DNA of 64,000 bases, from assembly GCA_033875315.1 (NCBI GenBank), contig JANRJG010000014.1, positions 51,166-115,165 on the forward strand. The letters are read 5' to 3'. The stretch's first letter is position 1. Each line of letters starts with the position of its first letter. The translations under genes were made by a program, and so were the position numbers. Origin of the DNA: Candidatus Methylacidiphilales bacterium. Lineage in GTDB: Bacteria; Verrucomicrobiota; Verrucomicrobiia; Methylacidiphilales; CAZTYG01. The notes below the pieces were generated by a model. It was not told the DNA's origin, did no database searches, and was given only the letters and a program-made list of their open reading frames with translations. Positions 17,544-24,925 of this stretch are shown piece by piece.

Positions 17544-17636
17544 ACAGCAGGCAACAAAGCTGACAAAGCAGGAGAGAGATTCACTTGTTATAAAGCAAAA
17601 CTTGCCTTGCCCCATTGTCTCCGTTACCTCCTGTTC
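17541..17636. repeat. Imperfect palindromic intergenic element, copy 2
   Basis: TGAACAGCAGGCAACAAAGC at the recR stop pairs imperfectly with GCCCCATTGTCTCCGTTACC/TCCTGTTCA (17609-17635). The right arm matches copy 1 (TTGCCTTGC, then CTCCGTTA and CTCCTGTT), showing a shared repeat family. Confidence 0.65.
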
Positions 17637-17644
17637 AACCCCGA

Positions 17645-18256
17645 ATGAAAATTTCCCATATCTTCTTCGATCTCGGCAAGGTCCTGGTCGACTTCGATTT
17701 CTCCATCGCCGCCGGCAAGATCATGCAGAAGTCCCCCCTGACCCCGGACGAGGTCTCGCAGGAATTCTACCGGCTCAACGGTCTGATCGACGAATACGAG
17801 ACCGGCCACATCGATTCGGAAACGTTCTTCACCCGCATGAAGGCGGAATACCGTTATGAAGGCAGCACGGCGGAACTGCGGGAAATCTGGTGCGACGTAT
17901 TCAGCCCGCTGGAGGAACACATCCAGATGGCCAAATGCCTGGCCCAGTTCTACCCCCTGGCCATCATCTCCAACACCTCGGAAGCGCATGTCACCTTCCT
18001 CGAAAAGCAATACGACTTCTTCCCGGTTTTCCGCAAAAAATTCTATTCCCACGAAGTCCGCTGCATGAAGCCCCATCCAGCCATCTACGAACAGGCCCTG
18101 AAGGAAATGGGGGCCGATAAATACGAGAGCCTGTTCATCGACGACCGGGAAGAGAACATCGAGGCCGTGGCCCGAAACGGCTGGCAGACCATCCATCTCC
18201 GGCCCGACGTCAACCTGCGTCTGGCCCTGCAAAGCTACGATCTTCGCGGCGTCTGA
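17645..18256 (+). CDS. HAD-superfamily hydrolase (YihX-like subgroup)
   Basis: 203 residues starting MKISHIFFDLGKVLVDFD. Motif I is D-x-G instead of D-x-D, as in the YihX/HAD-IA variant-3 group (sugar-phosphate or small phosphoester phosphatases). Motif II is in AIISNTSEAH, motif III lysine in RCMKPHPAIYEQAL, and motif IV DDREENIEAVARNGW. A helical cap lies at about 20-85 (IDEYETGHIDSETFF). The start is moved 30 bp into the open frame, where similarity begins. It follows the second palindromic element, so it may be transcribed with the dnaX-recR group. Substrate unknown. Confidence 0.88.
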   Translation: MKISHIFFDLGKVLVDFDFSIAAGKIMQKSPLTPDEVSQEFYRLNGLIDEYETGHIDSETFFTRMKAEYRYEGSTAELREIWCDVFSPLEEHIQMAKCLAQFYPLAIISNTSEAHVTFLEKQYDFFPVFRKKFYSHEVRCMKPHPAIYEQALKEMGADKYESLFIDDREENIEAVARNGWQTIHLRPDVNLRLALQSYDLRGV

Positions 18257-18342
18257 AGCAGACAGACCTCCTCCACCTCATCCGCACCCCCTTCCCGGCT
18301 CCGCCTTCGCCTTCACAACCCTTACCCAAAAAGAACAAATCC

Positions 18343-18367
18343 GTTTGTATGGATAATCCATACAAAC
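18343..18367. promoter_or_regulatory. Perfect 12-1-12 palindromic operator candidate
   Basis: GTTTGTATGGAT, a central A, then its exact reverse complement ATCCATACAAAC. It ends 28 bp before the ATG of a gene whose N-terminal domain is a winged helix. The size and perfection suggest a dimeric regulator's operator, most simply autoregulation. Confidence 0.7.
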
Positions 18368-18395
18368 TGTGTTTCATTGGGTTGGTGTGAGAACA

Positions 18396-19184
18396 ATGAA
18401 AACGCTGGAGATGCTTTTTCCGCGGGTGCGGGCCGGGGTGTTCCGTGTGCTTTTCAACGGAGCCGGCGCCGAGGTCCACTTGCGGCAGCTGGCGCGCCTG
18501 TGCGGCGTGGCCATCGGAACCTTGCAGGATGAACTGTCCGTGCTGGAAAAAACCGGACTCGTCCGGACGCGAAGGGAGGGCAACCGCCTCCTGCTCCGGG
18601 CCCAGCAAGCCCACCCGCTCTTTCCTTCGATCCAACAATTCATCCTCCAAACCACGCCGTCCCGGAGTCACCCCAAGTTAAAACACCCATCTAAATCCAG
18701 GAACCCGTCTGCACCCGTGACCGTGCGCAATGCCGTTCCTTCCGACCGGATGTCCTGGCTTCGCATGAGGCGCAAGCTCTGGCCCGGGCATCGCGGCCAT
18801 GCCCGGGAAACCCGGGCCTATTTCTCGCAGCCCCGCACGGATGCCGTGGTACTGATCGCCGCAATGAAGGACGGCAGCACAGCCGGATTTCTGGAGTTGG
18901 GCTTGCGCAGCTATGCCGAGGGCTGCACCTCCTCCCCCGTGGCCTACATCGAAGGATGGTGGGTTGAGGAAAAACACCGGCGGAAAGGCGTCGGCCACGC
19001 ACTGGTCTTGGGCGCTGAAGCTTGGTCGCGCGATCGCGGTCTGATGGAGCTGGCCAGCGATTGCGCACCGGAAAACCACGCCAGCGCCTCGGCGCACAAA
19101 GCTTGCGGCTTCATACAAAGCGGACGGATCCTATGCTTCAAAAAAGGACTTGCACCTAAAGTCGGAGGCCCCTCCTTGAACTGA
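18396..19184 (+). CDS. Winged-helix regulator fused to AAC(6')-like GNAT acetyltransferase
   Basis: 262 residues in two domains. Residues 1-80 form an ArsR/MarR-like winged helix (RVRAGVFRVLFNGAGAEVHL, RQLARLCGVAIGTLQDELSVLEKTGLVRTRREGNRLLLRA). After a basic linker (KLKHPSKSRNPSAP), residues about 110-262 form a GNAT domain resembling aminoglycoside 6'-N-acetyltransferases: LRMRRKLWPGH, TAGFLELGLRSYAEG, SPVAYIEGWWVEEKHRRKGVGHALV, ASDCAPENHASASAHKACGF and CFKKGL. EKHRRKGVG is the acetyl-CoA loop. The preceding palindrome suggests a self-regulated resistance or detoxification gene. Acetyl acceptor is inferred from similarity; aminoglycoside activity is untested. ATG at 18396 is preferred over a start nine codons upstream. 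Confidence 0.85.
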   Translation: MKTLEMLFPRVRAGVFRVLFNGAGAEVHLRQLARLCGVAIGTLQDELSVLEKTGLVRTRREGNRLLLRAQQAHPLFPSIQQFILQTTPSRSHPKLKHPSKSRNPSAPVTVRNAVPSDRMSWLRMRRKLWPGHRGHARETRAYFSQPRTDAVVLIAAMKDGSTAGFLELGLRSYAEGCTSSPVAYIEGWWVEEKHRRKGVGHALVLGAEAWSRDRGLMELASDCAPENHASASAHKACGFIQSGRILCFKKGLAPKVGGPSLN

Positions 19185-19273
19185 TGCCACGGGTGACATA
19201 AGCTCATACATTTATAACGCCGGTAGGTGACGACCTCAGTCTGGTGGCCCCCACCAAGCCTGAAATCCAAGAT

Positions 19274-20482
19274 TCAACGCACCGTGACGCGTACCTTATC
19301 GTTCCTCTCAGTAGCGCCCACGTTGACCGAAAGCGCGATCTCGTAAATACCTTTGGCAGGAAAATGCACACGCACTTTCAAAGCACGGGCATTGTTGTTT
19401 TCAAATTCAATGGGTGCCGGTCCGGAGAGCCCTTTCCATTCCAATGTCACACCACGCTGGGCAAGATCCAAGCCGATGACCCGACCGGATAGGTCGGCAC
19501 CGGACGATTCAATCACTTGATCCTCACCGGCCTCGACGTGGAAGCTGGCTATTGCCTGTGAAGGAGGAGCCGGTGTTGGTGATTTTTGGCGTGGCCAATA
19601 CTTTTCCCGCTGTGCAGCCCAAAGAACAAGGCGCTGGGCAAACTCGCGGTTGTCGGCATCTCCAATCTTGGTCCCTTCACCGCTATTCCAAAATGTATTA
19701 CGGTCAAAGGTGCCCACCAAACGTCCCAGCCCCACTTCGGCCACGGCGAGTGCCGCATCGGTTTCGGGGCTGTAATCACCATCCACGGCATTGACCTTGA
19801 GTTTCCCCCCCAATGAGCCGGACTGCAAGCGGGCCAACATCCGAGCGGGCGGGCGGGTGCGGACGGCGCTGACACCCTCGCCCCTGAAGCGCACCCCGCC
19901 GTGACGCTGGAAATCGTTGAGGAAGTGGTCCTCTTCGTAATCGGATACCATGTAATTTCCGCCGCCGTTGTCAGTCAGGAAAGTGAGGCCAAATTGAGCG
20001 GTTAGATCATTGTCGCTGTCGCGCCCCCGTGTGTTGTCGAGCCCAACTTTGCGATAGTGCCCCCCGAAGGCGCTGTCGGACCAAGCAATCAATCCTCCTC
20101 CGGCCTCGATCCATCCGGTCACGGCTTCCTGTTCGTTTTTTGTGAATCGTTTTTGATTGGATCCAAGGACGAGCACATGAAAGAGAGCCAAATCTTTCGG
20201 GTTGAGTTTCGCCTCCACATCATAGACCTCCTGAACTTCGCAGCCGATTTCTTCAAGGGCTTGACGCCAAAGTGATAGTCCGCGGGGACCGGAATCAGTG
20301 ATCCGCATCTGGTGGAAAGGCCCGCTTTCCAGAGAAGGGATGGCACCATTTTCTGAAACATCCCCGTAAAGATAAAGCACCTTCACCGGGGGCGCAGAAG
20401 AAATAGCATCACCTGCCAGAGAAGCAGCAAACGCAACCAACCATCCAAAGGTAATCAAAGGATGGCGGGCCACGCAGGACAT
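19274..20482 (-). CDS. Exported ThuA/glutamine-amidotransferase-like protein with PKD-like tail
   Basis: 402 residues with a signal peptide (ITFGWLVAFAASLAGDAISS). The core (about 32-295) resembles the ThuA/type-1 glutamine amidotransferase-like fold used in sugar metabolism: VKVLYLYGDVSENG, LFHVLVLGSNQKRFT, VTGWIEAGGGLIAWSDSAFGG and a late VAEVGLGRLVGTFDRNTFWN. The last 100 residues (VEAGEDQVIESSGADLSG...VRVHFPAKGIYEIALSV) look like a PKD/Ig-type module. It starts 3 bp after the pseudopilin stop, so the two are cotranscribed behind the 21231 motif. Substrate unknown. Confidence 0.72.
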   Translation of the reverse strand: MSCVARHPLITFGWLVAFAASLAGDAISSAPPVKVLYLYGDVSENGAIPSLESGPFHQMRITDSGPRGLSLWRQALEEIGCEVQEVYDVEAKLNPKDLALFHVLVLGSNQKRFTKNEQEAVTGWIEAGGGLIAWSDSAFGGHYRKVGLDNTRGRDSDNDLTAQFGLTFLTDNGGGNYMVSDYEEDHFLNDFQRHGGVRFRGEGVSAVRTRPPARMLARLQSGSLGGKLKVNAVDGDYSPETDAALAVAEVGLGRLVGTFDRNTFWNSGEGTKIGDADNREFAQRLVLWAAQREKYWPRQKSPTPAPPSQAIASFHVEAGEDQVIESSGADLSGRVIGLDLAQRGVTLEWKGLSGPAPIEFENNNARALKVRVHFPAKGIYEIALSVNVGATERNDKVRVTVR

Positions 20483-20485
20483 GGA

Positions 20486-21184
20486 TTACCGTTTGATGGC
20501 CTCGACGTGACCGTCAAAGAAAAGTGTGTTGCGGTAGGATCCATGGATGGGATCAGACGGAATCCAACCGGGCTTGTTGCCCATGAGATTGTCCTCATCC
20601 AAATCTTGTAATGCCCATAACTTTGACAATTCCACGACGGTGGCCAAGCTTGTGATTTTCATGGGGCCGGCCCCGCCAAAGACCCCAAAAGGTCTGAGCA
20701 CATTGCCACTGGAATCTTTCACGGAACCATCGTCGCCGTTATTGGCAATATAGGGAACTCGGGAGGCCCGGACAAGTGAAGCTGGAACCTTCTGCATGTA
20801 GCTGGGACACTTGAAAAAATCCGACTCTTGGTATCCGTTGTTGGTGGAGGCTTTGGTGTTCAAATACGGCTGCAAATAACGGGCGAGGACGCGTCCCACC
20901 GAAGCGGAGTCTTGGTTAGAATAAACGTAGCTCTGCTGGCCTCGGGCGCTTGTCCAGAATACACCGGGAAGCGTGTAATCGTTGTCGCCCACGTACAACT
21001 GCATGGCTATACCGATCTGACGCAAGTTGGATGCGCATTTGGTCGCTGATGCTTTCTCTCTCGCGGACCGGATGGTGGGCAGTCCCAAGGCAGCCAAAAG
21101 TATCAAAATGACGACCACGACCAGCAGCTCCACCAGGGTGAATGCCTGGAGGGGCGAGTGGCGTCGCGCTGTAGAGGAGATCAT
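20486..21184 (-). CDS. Type II secretion/prepilin-like protein with H-X9-DG C-terminus
   Basis: 232 residues. A short basic leader and the cleavage/methylation site AFTLVELLVVVVILILLAALG identify a type IV pilin-like N-terminus. KASATKCASNLRQIGIAMQLYVGDNDY is the typical continuation, and HGSYRNTLFFDGHVEAIKR is the H-X9-DG signature that ends these planctomycete/verrucomicrobial pseudopilins. These proteins are expected to insert in the inner membrane and be cleaved by prepilin peptidase. The motif TCAACTCGTTGA lies 46 bp upstream of the ATG, placing it in the polysaccharide regulon. Confidence 0.9.
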   Translation of the reverse strand: MISSTARRHSPLQAFTLVELLVVVVILILLAALGLPTIRSAREKASATKCASNLRQIGIAMQLYVGDNDYTLPGVFWTSARGQQSYVYSNQDSASVGRVLARYLQPYLNTKASTNNGYQESDFFKCPSYMQKVPASLVRASRVPYIANNGDDGSVKDSSGNVLRPFGVFGGAGPMKITSLATVVELSKLWALQDLDEDNLMGNKPGWIPSDPIHGSYRNTLFFDGHVEAIKR

Positions 21185-21230
21185 GGTGTCAGCTTACACT
21201 TTGTTGATGGCATTGACATTTCTTTATTCT

Positions 21231-21242
21231 TCAACTCGTTGA
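21231..21242. promoter_or_regulatory. TCAACTCGTTGA operator candidate, site 1
   Basis: Inverted arms TCAAC/GTTGA separated by 2 bp, 46 bp upstream of the pseudopilin start at 21184. Identical 12-mers occur at 29304 and 35277 and a one-base variant at 38774. Confidence 0.75.
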
Positions 21243-21256
21243 GTGACCGGGGAGCT

Positions 21257-22273
21257 TTACCGTTCCATTCGACGCCGCGGCAGGGTGTCGCCGTCTTTCC
21301 AACTACCTTCGACCAGCGTGGCCACAGGCCTGGTGTGGACGGCGGACTCTCGCCGGAGAATCTGGCCGATCAGCATGTCCGCAGCGATCTGGCCGACTTG
21401 GTCATGCCTTTGATCGATGCCTGCAGAGGTGTTTTCCGGGGATAAATCCAGGCAGGCAAACCCCATTTCGTTGGGTATGTTCAAGCCACCCTGCCGGAGA
21501 AACTCCAGAAACGGGGCGTGGGGAGAGAGGACGGCCTGGATACGCGTGCGCCTGAGCCAGGATAAAATGCCGTTCCGGGCTTTGTCCCATTGGCGCATCA
21601 ACATGACGGAAACTTCCGCTCCCAGCAGATGCCGGTGGACCAGCGCCCCGGCCAGCCAATTGTGATCCGTGCGGGCGCTATTTTCTCGATTCAGACAGAG
21701 GGCCAGGCGCTGGTATCCCCTGCGTCTCATTTCACGCAGGGCCACCTGCACACTATGATACTGGTGGTTGACCACCCGGGAAAGCAGGGGGCGACGCAGA
21801 GAATTCCCAATAGCCACCCCGGCAAATGCATTCCAATCCAACACGAGGTGATAACGACTGTGGGGCAGGGGCGCCACCAAAACCCCCTGGATGCCCCGGG
21901 CCTTCAGGACCACGTTCAAGCGTGTGCGGGAAAGGTCGTCGACACTGAACGTATCCAGGGTGTAACCCAATGTTCGGGCGCGCTCTTCGGCTCCTTTTCG
22001 GCAACGCGCCGTGTAAGGCTCCTCGGGCCACCGGCTGGTCATACGCACCCATGCCAGCGTGCCCCGGTATTTGACCGGAGAACGGCGGTGGATTTCCGCC
22101 ATGAGCATGGAAACCTGTGGGTTCGGGGAGTAACCAAGGGATGCCGCAGCTTTCAACACTCGATCCCTGGTTTTTTGCGGGATGCTCGCATCCTCCCGCA
22201 GGGCCCGTGACACCCCGGAAACGGAAAGTCCAGTCTTGTCGGCGATGTCCCTCAGGGAAGGTCCGTTGGCCAT
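21257..22273 (-). CDS. LacI-family transcriptional regulator
   Basis: 338 residues from MANGPSLRDIADKTGLSVSG; an ATG 15 bp upstream is possible. The N-terminal HTH reads SLRDIADKTGLSVSGVSRALRED, then the hinge-helix region SLGYSPNPQVSMLMAEI, then a periplasmic-binding-protein-like sensor domain (GIQGVLVAPLPHSR, ALREMRRRGYQRLALCLNRE, IQAVLSPHAPFLEFLRQGG, MGFACLDLSPENTSAGIDQRHDQVG). It is a paralogue of the 38818 regulator, sharing the unusual SGVSRALR recognition helix. It lies between the pseudopilin operator and a GH39-like gene and probably controls parts of this locus. Confidence 0.92.
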   Translation of the reverse strand: MANGPSLRDIADKTGLSVSGVSRALREDASIPQKTRDRVLKAAASLGYSPNPQVSMLMAEIHRRSPVKYRGTLAWVRMTSRWPEEPYTARCRKGAEERARTLGYTLDTFSVDDLSRTRLNVVLKARGIQGVLVAPLPHSRYHLVLDWNAFAGVAIGNSLRRPLLSRVVNHQYHSVQVALREMRRRGYQRLALCLNRENSARTDHNWLAGALVHRHLLGAEVSVMLMRQWDKARNGILSWLRRTRIQAVLSPHAPFLEFLRQGGLNIPNEMGFACLDLSPENTSAGIDQRHDQVGQIAADMLIGQILRRESAVHTRPVATLVEGSWKDGDTLPRRRMER

Positions 22274-22279
22274 AGAATC

Positions 22280-22293
22280 ACTCAACATTGAGT
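22280..22293. promoter_or_regulatory. Palindrome in the regulator/GH39-like divergent region
   Basis: ACTCAACATTGAGT has perfect 6-bp arms around CA. It lies 6 bp from the LacI-family start and 36 bp before the divergent GH39-like start. It resembles the TCAAC...GTTGA motif with two bases less, so it is a variant or autoregulatory site. Confidence 0.5.
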
Positions 22294-22329
22294 AGCCCGG
22301 GCCTTGATCCTTTGCAATCAAAAGTAGTA

Positions 22330-24801
22330 ATGATCACTTTGATGAAAGCCCAACTACTATTCCGCCGTCTGCTTACGACTGCAACCAGCCTGGCCTTCGG
22401 GCTGGTCACCAGCCTGCAAGGCCAAACCCCGGTGGCCCTCAATGTCAACTGGCGGGCCGATCGCAAAGTCAACACGAGTGAAACCTACCAACTCAATATC
22501 TGGGATGGGGTCAGCTCCGTCACGTCGGCCAATGCCACCTACCAGTCCCAGTTGTCCTCGTTGAACCTCGGGATGGTGAGGGTGCACGCCTACACGATCT
22601 ACAACCAAAACGAGCCCGAGAAATTGTGGGTCAATTACACCACCCAAACCTGGGACGCCGCAAAGATCGTATCCGTCTACGGAAACATCCGCAGCCGCGC
22701 AGGCCAGGTGATGCAGAATATACCCAACTGGCCGTCCTGGATGGATACCAACAATGACGGACGTCTCGATACCGGATCTTCCGGAAGCGGTGGCGGCACC
22801 GTGGACATGCGTGATACCTATGCCCAATTCTGCGCAGACCTTGTGCGGATCCTCAACATAACCAACTCATTCAACGTCAAATACTGGGAACCCTTGAATG
22901 AGCGGGATTACGCTTACGACTACGCGGGTGGGGGAACGGATTTGGCGGATATCTTCAATCGCTGCGCTGTGGCCATGAAAGCCGTCGACAACAGCATTGT
23001 CCTTGGGGGCCCTGCCCTGCAAAACCCCTACCCCTCCTCAAGCCAGCAGGCCAATCTGGACCTGTGGCTGAACGCCGTGAAACCCAACCTGGGTTTCTTC
23101 TCCCTCCATTTTTATTCGACCGGCGGATACAATCCTGCTTCAGACTACATTTACAACCAAGCCAGCAACATTGGTACCCGCTCAACCTGGGCCCGGGGCC
23201 TGATGAAAGCCAAGGGCTACTCACCCACCATACCTATTTATGTGGGGGAAACCAACATCTTCAGTGATGGCGGCGTGGACAGCACCACCAGATACATGCC
23301 GACCATCCTCGGAGCCAACCTGCTTGCCTTGATTTGCAAATCAGTGGGAGAAAATCCGGATGCCGCGGGATTCCAGTGGTTCAACGACAGGAACAACGAC
23401 TTTGGTTTGATCAACGGCTATGCCACCTACGCCATCCGCTCGTCCCGGCACATGCTTTATCTGGCCAACCAGCACTTGGTGGGCACCAGTGTCGGCACCA
23501 CGTCCGCGGACACCACCCGCCTCAACCTTTACGCGGTCAAAAACGGGAACAAAAAAGCCGTTCTTTTTGTCAACACCTCGGACATCACCTACGCCGGCAC
23601 CATCGGCCTCCAGCCCGGCACAGATTACGTGGCAAACGTCACTTTCTCCGAAAACTGGGTCCCAACGAACAGCATCTATACAGTCTACACCATCACGGAT
23701 TTCGTGGATGCGACCGGCACCAACAACGGGGTGCTGACATCGGCCACCGGCACTTACACCGGAGGCACGCTTTCCCTGCCCTGTCCGGCCAGGGCCATCA
23801 AAATGATTGTTTTTGAGGATGTCCCCAACCCCAATGTCATCAGCCGTTTCCCGGTGGCAGACACCTATGTCCGTTCGGCCAACCCGACCACGGAGTATTC
23901 CACAGCGCCTGAATTGCGTGTTTACTCAACGAGCACCCGTTCCTTCCTGAAATTCGACCTCTCCAATCTGGGCGGAAACATCCTGAGCGCCAAACTCAAG
24001 CTTTATCCGGTGGCGGTGGCGGGCTCGAGCAATGTCCACCGGCTCGAATTGGTGGGCAACAACACCTGGCAGGAGAACATGACCTGGAACACGCCACCTC
24101 CCGCCAGTTCTGGCACCGCTCTCGCCACCTGGAGTCCCGCTGCAGCGCTCGGTGGCGTGAACGTCATCGATATCACCGCGGCGGCCCAGGCAGCTGTCGC
24201 AAACCCGGACAAGCTCTTGTCACTGCTCCTAGCCAGCGCGAACAGCACCGATTGTCGCTACGGCAGCAATCAGGCCCTTTCGGATTATCGTCCCGAACTG
24301 GTCGTCACCCGGGTTCCACAGCCCTCGTCACTCGTGGCTTCGGCCGACGCCTATGTGAACCAGACATCGCCGAATGCCAATTACGCCACCGCCACCGAAA
24401 CCCAGGTCAAATTGACCGGTTCCGGGAGCGACAAGGAATGCTACTACCAGTTCGACCTGACGGGCATCAGCTCGGCGTCGCAAGCCACACTCTATTTGTA
24501 TCCGACATCCGTCGATGCCAACAATCGTGCCAATTGGCTGGGACTGGCTCCGAACAACTGGACAGAAGCCGGAATCACCTGGAACAACCGCCCCGGCTCC
24601 TCCGCGGATATCGGAACATCCTTCGTTCCGGTCATCGGCCAAGATGTCGTTCGGGATGTCACCACCCAAGTGCAGGCCGCCATCGCCTCGGGGAAAGTCT
24701 CTTTCCGGGTCTACTCCAAGAATGCCGGTGGGTTGAATCGATACGGCACGAAAGAACAGACCCTCGTGGATCGCCGTCCACAACTTGATATCACCCCTTG
24801 A
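22330..24801 (+). CDS. Secreted GH39-like glycoside hydrolase with two DNRLRE (CBM96-like) modules
   Basis: About 823 residues with a signal peptide (LLFRRLLTTATSLAFGLVTSLQGQ); ATG at 22330 or 22342. A (beta/alpha)8 catalytic region spans about 25-400. KYWEPLNERDYA carries a candidate acid/base Glu after Asn and PIYVGETNIFSDGG the candidate nucleophile Glu, the clan GH-A pattern of the GH39-like group. A beta-sandwich follows to about 500. Two tandem modules close the protein: FPVADTYVRSANPTTEYSTA...FLKFDLSNL and ASADAYVNQTSPNANYATA...CYYQFDLTGI, both ending RPELVVT/RPQLDIT. These are DNRLRE domains, related to carbohydrate-binding CBM96. It ends at a strong hairpin. Confidence 0.82.
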   Translation: MITLMKAQLLFRRLLTTATSLAFGLVTSLQGQTPVALNVNWRADRKVNTSETYQLNIWDGVSSVTSANATYQSQLSSLNLGMVRVHAYTIYNQNEPEKLWVNYTTQTWDAAKIVSVYGNIRSRAGQVMQNIPNWPSWMDTNNDGRLDTGSSGSGGGTVDMRDTYAQFCADLVRILNITNSFNVKYWEPLNERDYAYDYAGGGTDLADIFNRCAVAMKAVDNSIVLGGPALQNPYPSSSQQANLDLWLNAVKPNLGFFSLHFYSTGGYNPASDYIYNQASNIGTRSTWARGLMKAKGYSPTIPIYVGETNIFSDGGVDSTTRYMPTILGANLLALICKSVGENPDAAGFQWFNDRNNDFGLINGYATYAIRSSRHMLYLANQHLVGTSVGTTSADTTRLNLYAVKNGNKKAVLFVNTSDITYAGTIGLQPGTDYVANVTFSENWVPTNSIYTVYTITDFVDATGTNNGVLTSATGTYTGGTLSLPCPARAIKMIVFEDVPNPNVISRFPVADTYVRSANPTTEYSTAPELRVYSTSTRSFLKFDLSNLGGNILSAKLKLYPVAVAGSSNVHRLELVGNNTWQENMTWNTPPPASSGTALATWSPAAALGGVNVIDITAAAQAAVANPDKLLSLLLASANSTDCRYGSNQALSDYRPELVVTRVPQPSSLVASADAYVNQTSPNANYATATETQVKLTGSGSDKECYYQFDLTGISSASQATLYLYPTSVDANNRANWLGLAPNNWTEAGITWNNRPGSSADIGTSFVPVIGQDVVRDVTTQVQAAIASGKVSFRVYSKNAGGLNRYGTKEQTLVDRRPQLDITP

Positions 24802-24838
24802 CCGGATACCCCCAACCAGTCACTTCACATGCCAGGCG

Positions 24839-24860
24839 GCAGTCCTTTCAAAAGGACTGC
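24839..24860 (+). terminator. Rho-independent-type terminator hairpin
   Basis: GCAGTCCTT/AAGGACTGC, a perfect 9-bp stem with a TCAA loop, lies 37 bp after the GH39-like stop and is followed by TGCTTGTGTGTTT. It separates the convergent GH39-like and GH43 genes and could serve both strands. Confidence 0.7.
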
Positions 24861-24925
24861 TGCTTGTGTGTTTACGCTATTGTTGTCTAACGAATTGAGA
24901 AGCGTACGATATTTGTATCCCAGGG

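Noticed and set aside
24887..24898. CTAACGAATTGA as a further operator copy
   Set aside because: Two mismatches to the motif and it lies between converging genes near a terminator, not upstream of a start.
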